From assembly GCA_043788745.1 (NCBI GenBank), contig JAYVTO010000176.1:1-13574 (forward strand): a stretch of DNA of 13,574 nucleotides, read 5' to 3'. Below, piece by piece: positions 11,784-13,574 of the stretch. Position 1 is the first letter of the stretch, and every line of letters begins with the position of its first letter. Both the position numbers and the translations under genes were made by a program. The notes under the pieces were generated by a model, which saw nothing but the letters and a program-made list of their open reading frames with translations, was not told where the DNA came from and did not search any database. This DNA comes from JBBQWZ01 sp043788745. Lineage in GTDB: Bacteria > Acidobacteriota > Terriglobia > Bryobacterales > Bryobacteraceae.

Positions 11784-13316
11784 ATGCGAATCCTACTCTC
11801 GCTCGCCATCGCCGGTGGACTCTCCGCCGCCACTTGCGACAGCCTCAGTCAATTGAAGCTCGACCAGACGACAATCACCAGCGCGCGCCTCGTCGCCGCT
11901 GGAGAGAAACCGAACGGCCTCGGCCAACTCCCAGCGCTACCGGGTTTTTGCCGCGTCGAAGGCATCATCGCACCCTCCGCCGATTCGCACATCGAGTTCG
12001 AAGTCTGGCTCCCGGAATCCGGCTGGAACGGCAGATACCAGGGCATCGGCAATGGCGGCTTCGCGGGCTCCATCAGCTACCCCGGACTCGCAGCCGCCCT
12101 CAAGGCGGGCTACGCCACGTCTTCCACTGACACCGGCCACAAAGCCGGAGGCACCGATGGGCGCTGGGCCAACGGCCATTACGAGAAGATCCTCGATTAC
12201 GGCTATCGCGGCATCCACGAAACCGCGGAGAAGACGAAAGCCCTCATCCGCGCCTTCTACGGGGAACCGCAGAAGCACTCCTACTTCGCCAGTTGCTCGA
12301 ATGGCGGACGCCAGGCACTCATGGAAGCGCAGCGCTTTCCCGCCGATTATGACGGTATCATCGCCGGAGCTCCGGCCATCCCCGTCACGCGCCTCAACAC
12401 CGCGTTCTTGTGGAACATGCAGGCCATGGCCCAGCCCGGCGCCTACATCCCGAGCAGTAAGCTGAAGGCGATCCAGCAAGCCGCGCTCAACGCCTGCGAC
12501 ACCTCCGATGGAGTCAAGGACGACGTCATCGAATCTCCGCTCGCCTGTAAGTTTGATCCCGCCGTTTTGCTTTGCAAAGGCGAAGACTCCGACCGTTGCC
12601 TCACCGCGCCGCAAGTCGATGCGCTGAAGAAGATCTACGGTGGCCTGCGCTCGGCGAAAGGCGATCCGCTGTACCCCGGCTTCTCTCCCGGAGGCGAGGC
12701 TGAACCCGGCGGCTGGGCCGCCTGGATCACTGGGGGCGGACTCGGCAAATCCACGCAAGGGGCGTTTGGAACCCAGTTCCACACGCAATTCCTACTGGAT
12801 GAATCGAACAAAGACTTTCTCGAACTGAATCCCGACAAGTATGTGAAGGTAGCCGCTGACAAACTCGGCCGCGCGCTCAACGCCGACGACCCCAATCTAA
12901 TGGCGTTCCAAGCAAGGGGCGGAAAGCTGATCCTGTTTCATGGCTGGTCTGACGCCGCGATCCCTGCGATCAGCAGCATCAATTATTTCGACAATGTCAA
13001 CAAAACCATGGGTAAAAGGACGGACGAATTCGTTCGTCTCTACATGGTCCCCGGCATGGAGCACTGCCGCGGCGGCTTGGCGCCGGACGAATTCGGAGCC
13101 ACCGCCGGAACTCCTGGAGACGCCACCGACAACCTGACTCTCGCGCTTGAGAAGTGGGTAGAGCAGGGAATTGCCCCTGGCCGGATCATCGCCAGCAAGA
13201 AAAAGGATGGTGCCACCGTTCGCACCCGGCCCCTCTGTCCGCATCCGCGGATCGCGAAATACAAAGGCACCGGAAGCAGCGACGATGCGAGCAATTTCAC
13301 CTGCGCGGCAAAGTAG
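11784..13316 (+). CDS. Secreted tannase/feruloyl-esterase-family hydrolase
   Basis: A 510-residue exported alpha/beta-hydrolase that in this family cleaves esters of aromatic acids (tannins, feruloyl-polysaccharides; MHETase is a relative). Residues 1-16 are a signal peptide (ILLSLAIAGGLSA). The family's CS-D-HC catalytic pattern is intact: Cys171-Ser172 in ASCSNGGRQALMEAQRFP (169-186), Asp390 in FHGWSDAAIP (385-394) and His427-Cys428 in VPGMEHCRGG (422-431). The two neighbouring cysteines form the disulfide that ties Ser and His together. A lid domain spans about 200-380 and includes a calcium-loop-like CDTSDGVKDDVIE (238-250). Substrate cannot be deduced. ATG 11784 is preferred to 11766 because of the TACAAT at 11769-11774 and because it begins a clean signal peptide. 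The dependence on a Cys-Cys bond fits an envelope with thiol-redox enzymes. Confidence 0.93.
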   Translation: MRILLSLAIAGGLSAATCDSLSQLKLDQTTITSARLVAAGEKPNGLGQLPALPGFCRVEGIIAPSADSHIEFEVWLPESGWNGRYQGIGNGGFAGSISYPGLAAALKAGYATSSTDTGHKAGGTDGRWANGHYEKILDYGYRGIHETAEKTKALIRAFYGEPQKHSYFASCSNGGRQALMEAQRFPADYDGIIAGAPAIPVTRLNTAFLWNMQAMAQPGAYIPSSKLKAIQQAALNACDTSDGVKDDVIESPLACKFDPAVLLCKGEDSDRCLTAPQVDALKKIYGGLRSAKGDPLYPGFSPGGEAEPGGWAAWITGGGLGKSTQGAFGTQFHTQFLLDESNKDFLELNPDKYVKVAADKLGRALNADDPNLMAFQARGGKLILFHGWSDAAIPAISSINYFDNVNKTMGKRTDEFVRLYMVPGMEHCRGGLAPDEFGATAGTPGDATDNLTLALEKWVEQGIAPGRIIASKKKDGATVRTRPLCPHPRIAKYKGTGSSDDASNFTCAAK

Positions 13317-13333
13317 GAGCTTAACCAAACGAA

Positions 13334-13368
13334 GCCAGCAGGTCGGACCGCCAGGTCCGACCTGTGGC
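13334..13368 (+). terminator. Long inverted repeat after the tannase-family gene
   Basis: CAGGTCGGACC (13339-13349) and GGTCCGACCTG (13354-13364) form a perfect 11-bp stem with loop GCCA. GCCA (13334-13337) and TGGC (13365-13368) extend it by 4 bp past a single bulged G. It starts 18 nt after the stop. There is no T-run, so it may be a transcript stabiliser or repeat as well as a terminator. Confidence 0.55.
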
Positions 13369-13461
13369 GCGAAGCGCGTTCTCCAAAGCACCCCGTGACA
13401 CCGATTCTGGACAGGATCCCAAAAGCCAGTCACAAAAATCAGAAATCTTTTTTCGGCCTAC

Positions 13462-13478
13462 GCAACGTCCCGCGTTGC
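13462..13478 (+). repeat. Inverted repeat GCAACG-N5-CGTTGC
   Basis: A 6-bp perfect stem with a 5-nt loop in the trailing intergenic DNA. It could be a hairpin or a dyad operator for a gene beyond the edge. Confidence 0.35.
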
Positions 13479-13574
13479 AACGAGATCCGACAAAAGCCAC
13501 CGCTTGTTGGCACCCGCAAATTAGGGGTCGGAAGAAGAACGCGTGGTACAAGTTTGGGTGAAAGTGCTGGTCGC

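Larger units (their letters stand above)
13317..13574. other. Trailing intergenic stretch
   Basis: No gene is supported up to the right edge. It contains a long inverted repeat (13334-13368), a small GCGC-GAA-GCGC hairpin just after it (13367-13377) and another stem at 13462-13478. The sequence is more AT-rich than the genes (for example 13430-13456). Confidence 0.5.

Noticed and set aside
13364..13561. 65-codon frame at the right edge
   Set aside because: It starts inside the inverted-repeat region, has no Shine-Dalgarno, and its composition looks like intergenic DNA.
1..13574. CRISPR array, tRNA or rRNA genes, insertion sequence or prophage
   Set aside because: No regularly spaced repeats, no tRNA-like T-arm or cloverleaf, no rRNA-like sequence and no transposase, integrase or phage protein was found on either strand.

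Overview
The window looks like chromosomal DNA of a GC-rich bacterium, most probably an acidobacterium of the Solibacter/Bryobacter type. That assignment is inference: it rests on the secreted-protein style (PPIase, TlpA lipoprotein, tannase-family esterase, divergent gamma-glutamyltransferase), on the resemblance of two anonymous secreted proteins to acidobacterial families as I remember them, and on the intergenic repeat and hairpin families. All convincing genes lie on the + strand. I see no phage, plasmid, transposase, CRISPR array, tRNA or rRNA.

Layout. Bases 1-411 are non-coding and carry one copy of a ~117-bp dispersed repeat. A secreted glycine-rich protein follows (412-1452). Bases 1453-2114 are a 660-bp gene-free stretch with hairpins, palindromes, a second copy of the dispersed repeat and a perfect 15-bp tandem duplication. 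Then comes a tight run of housekeeping genes: isocitrate dehydrogenase (icd, 2115-3560), purE (3585-4073) and purK (4077-5237). A small secreted BON-domain protein (5352-5723) is followed by what looks like the decayed tail of a hotdog thioesterase gene (5762-5887).

Bases 5941-8336 hold four overlapping or closely spaced genes: an exported parvulin-type PPIase, a HELFH zinc-metallopeptidase-like protein, a TlpA-type thioredoxin lipoprotein, and a stand-alone exported DsbD N-terminal-type domain. They look like one envelope protein-folding and thiol-redox operon. A secreted 308-aa protein of unknown function follows under its own -10 element (8461-9387), and a strong hairpin lies behind it.

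The last third has a DUF433 antitoxin-like gene without a toxin partner and apparently with an ATA codon where ATG is expected (9708/9744-9974), a gamma-glutamyltransferase-fold protein lacking several classical glutathione-binding residues (9984-11597), and a secreted tannase/feruloyl-esterase-family hydrolase (11784-13316) closed by a long perfect inverted repeat.

I do not see a complete, clearly new multi-gene system. The best leads are the envelope folding/redox operon with its unassigned HELFH protein, the non-canonical start of the DUF433 gene, the divergent GGT-fold enzyme, a recurring arrangement in which a TANAAT -10 element sits almost on the start codon (leaderless or near-leaderless mRNAs), and the intergenic repeat families.
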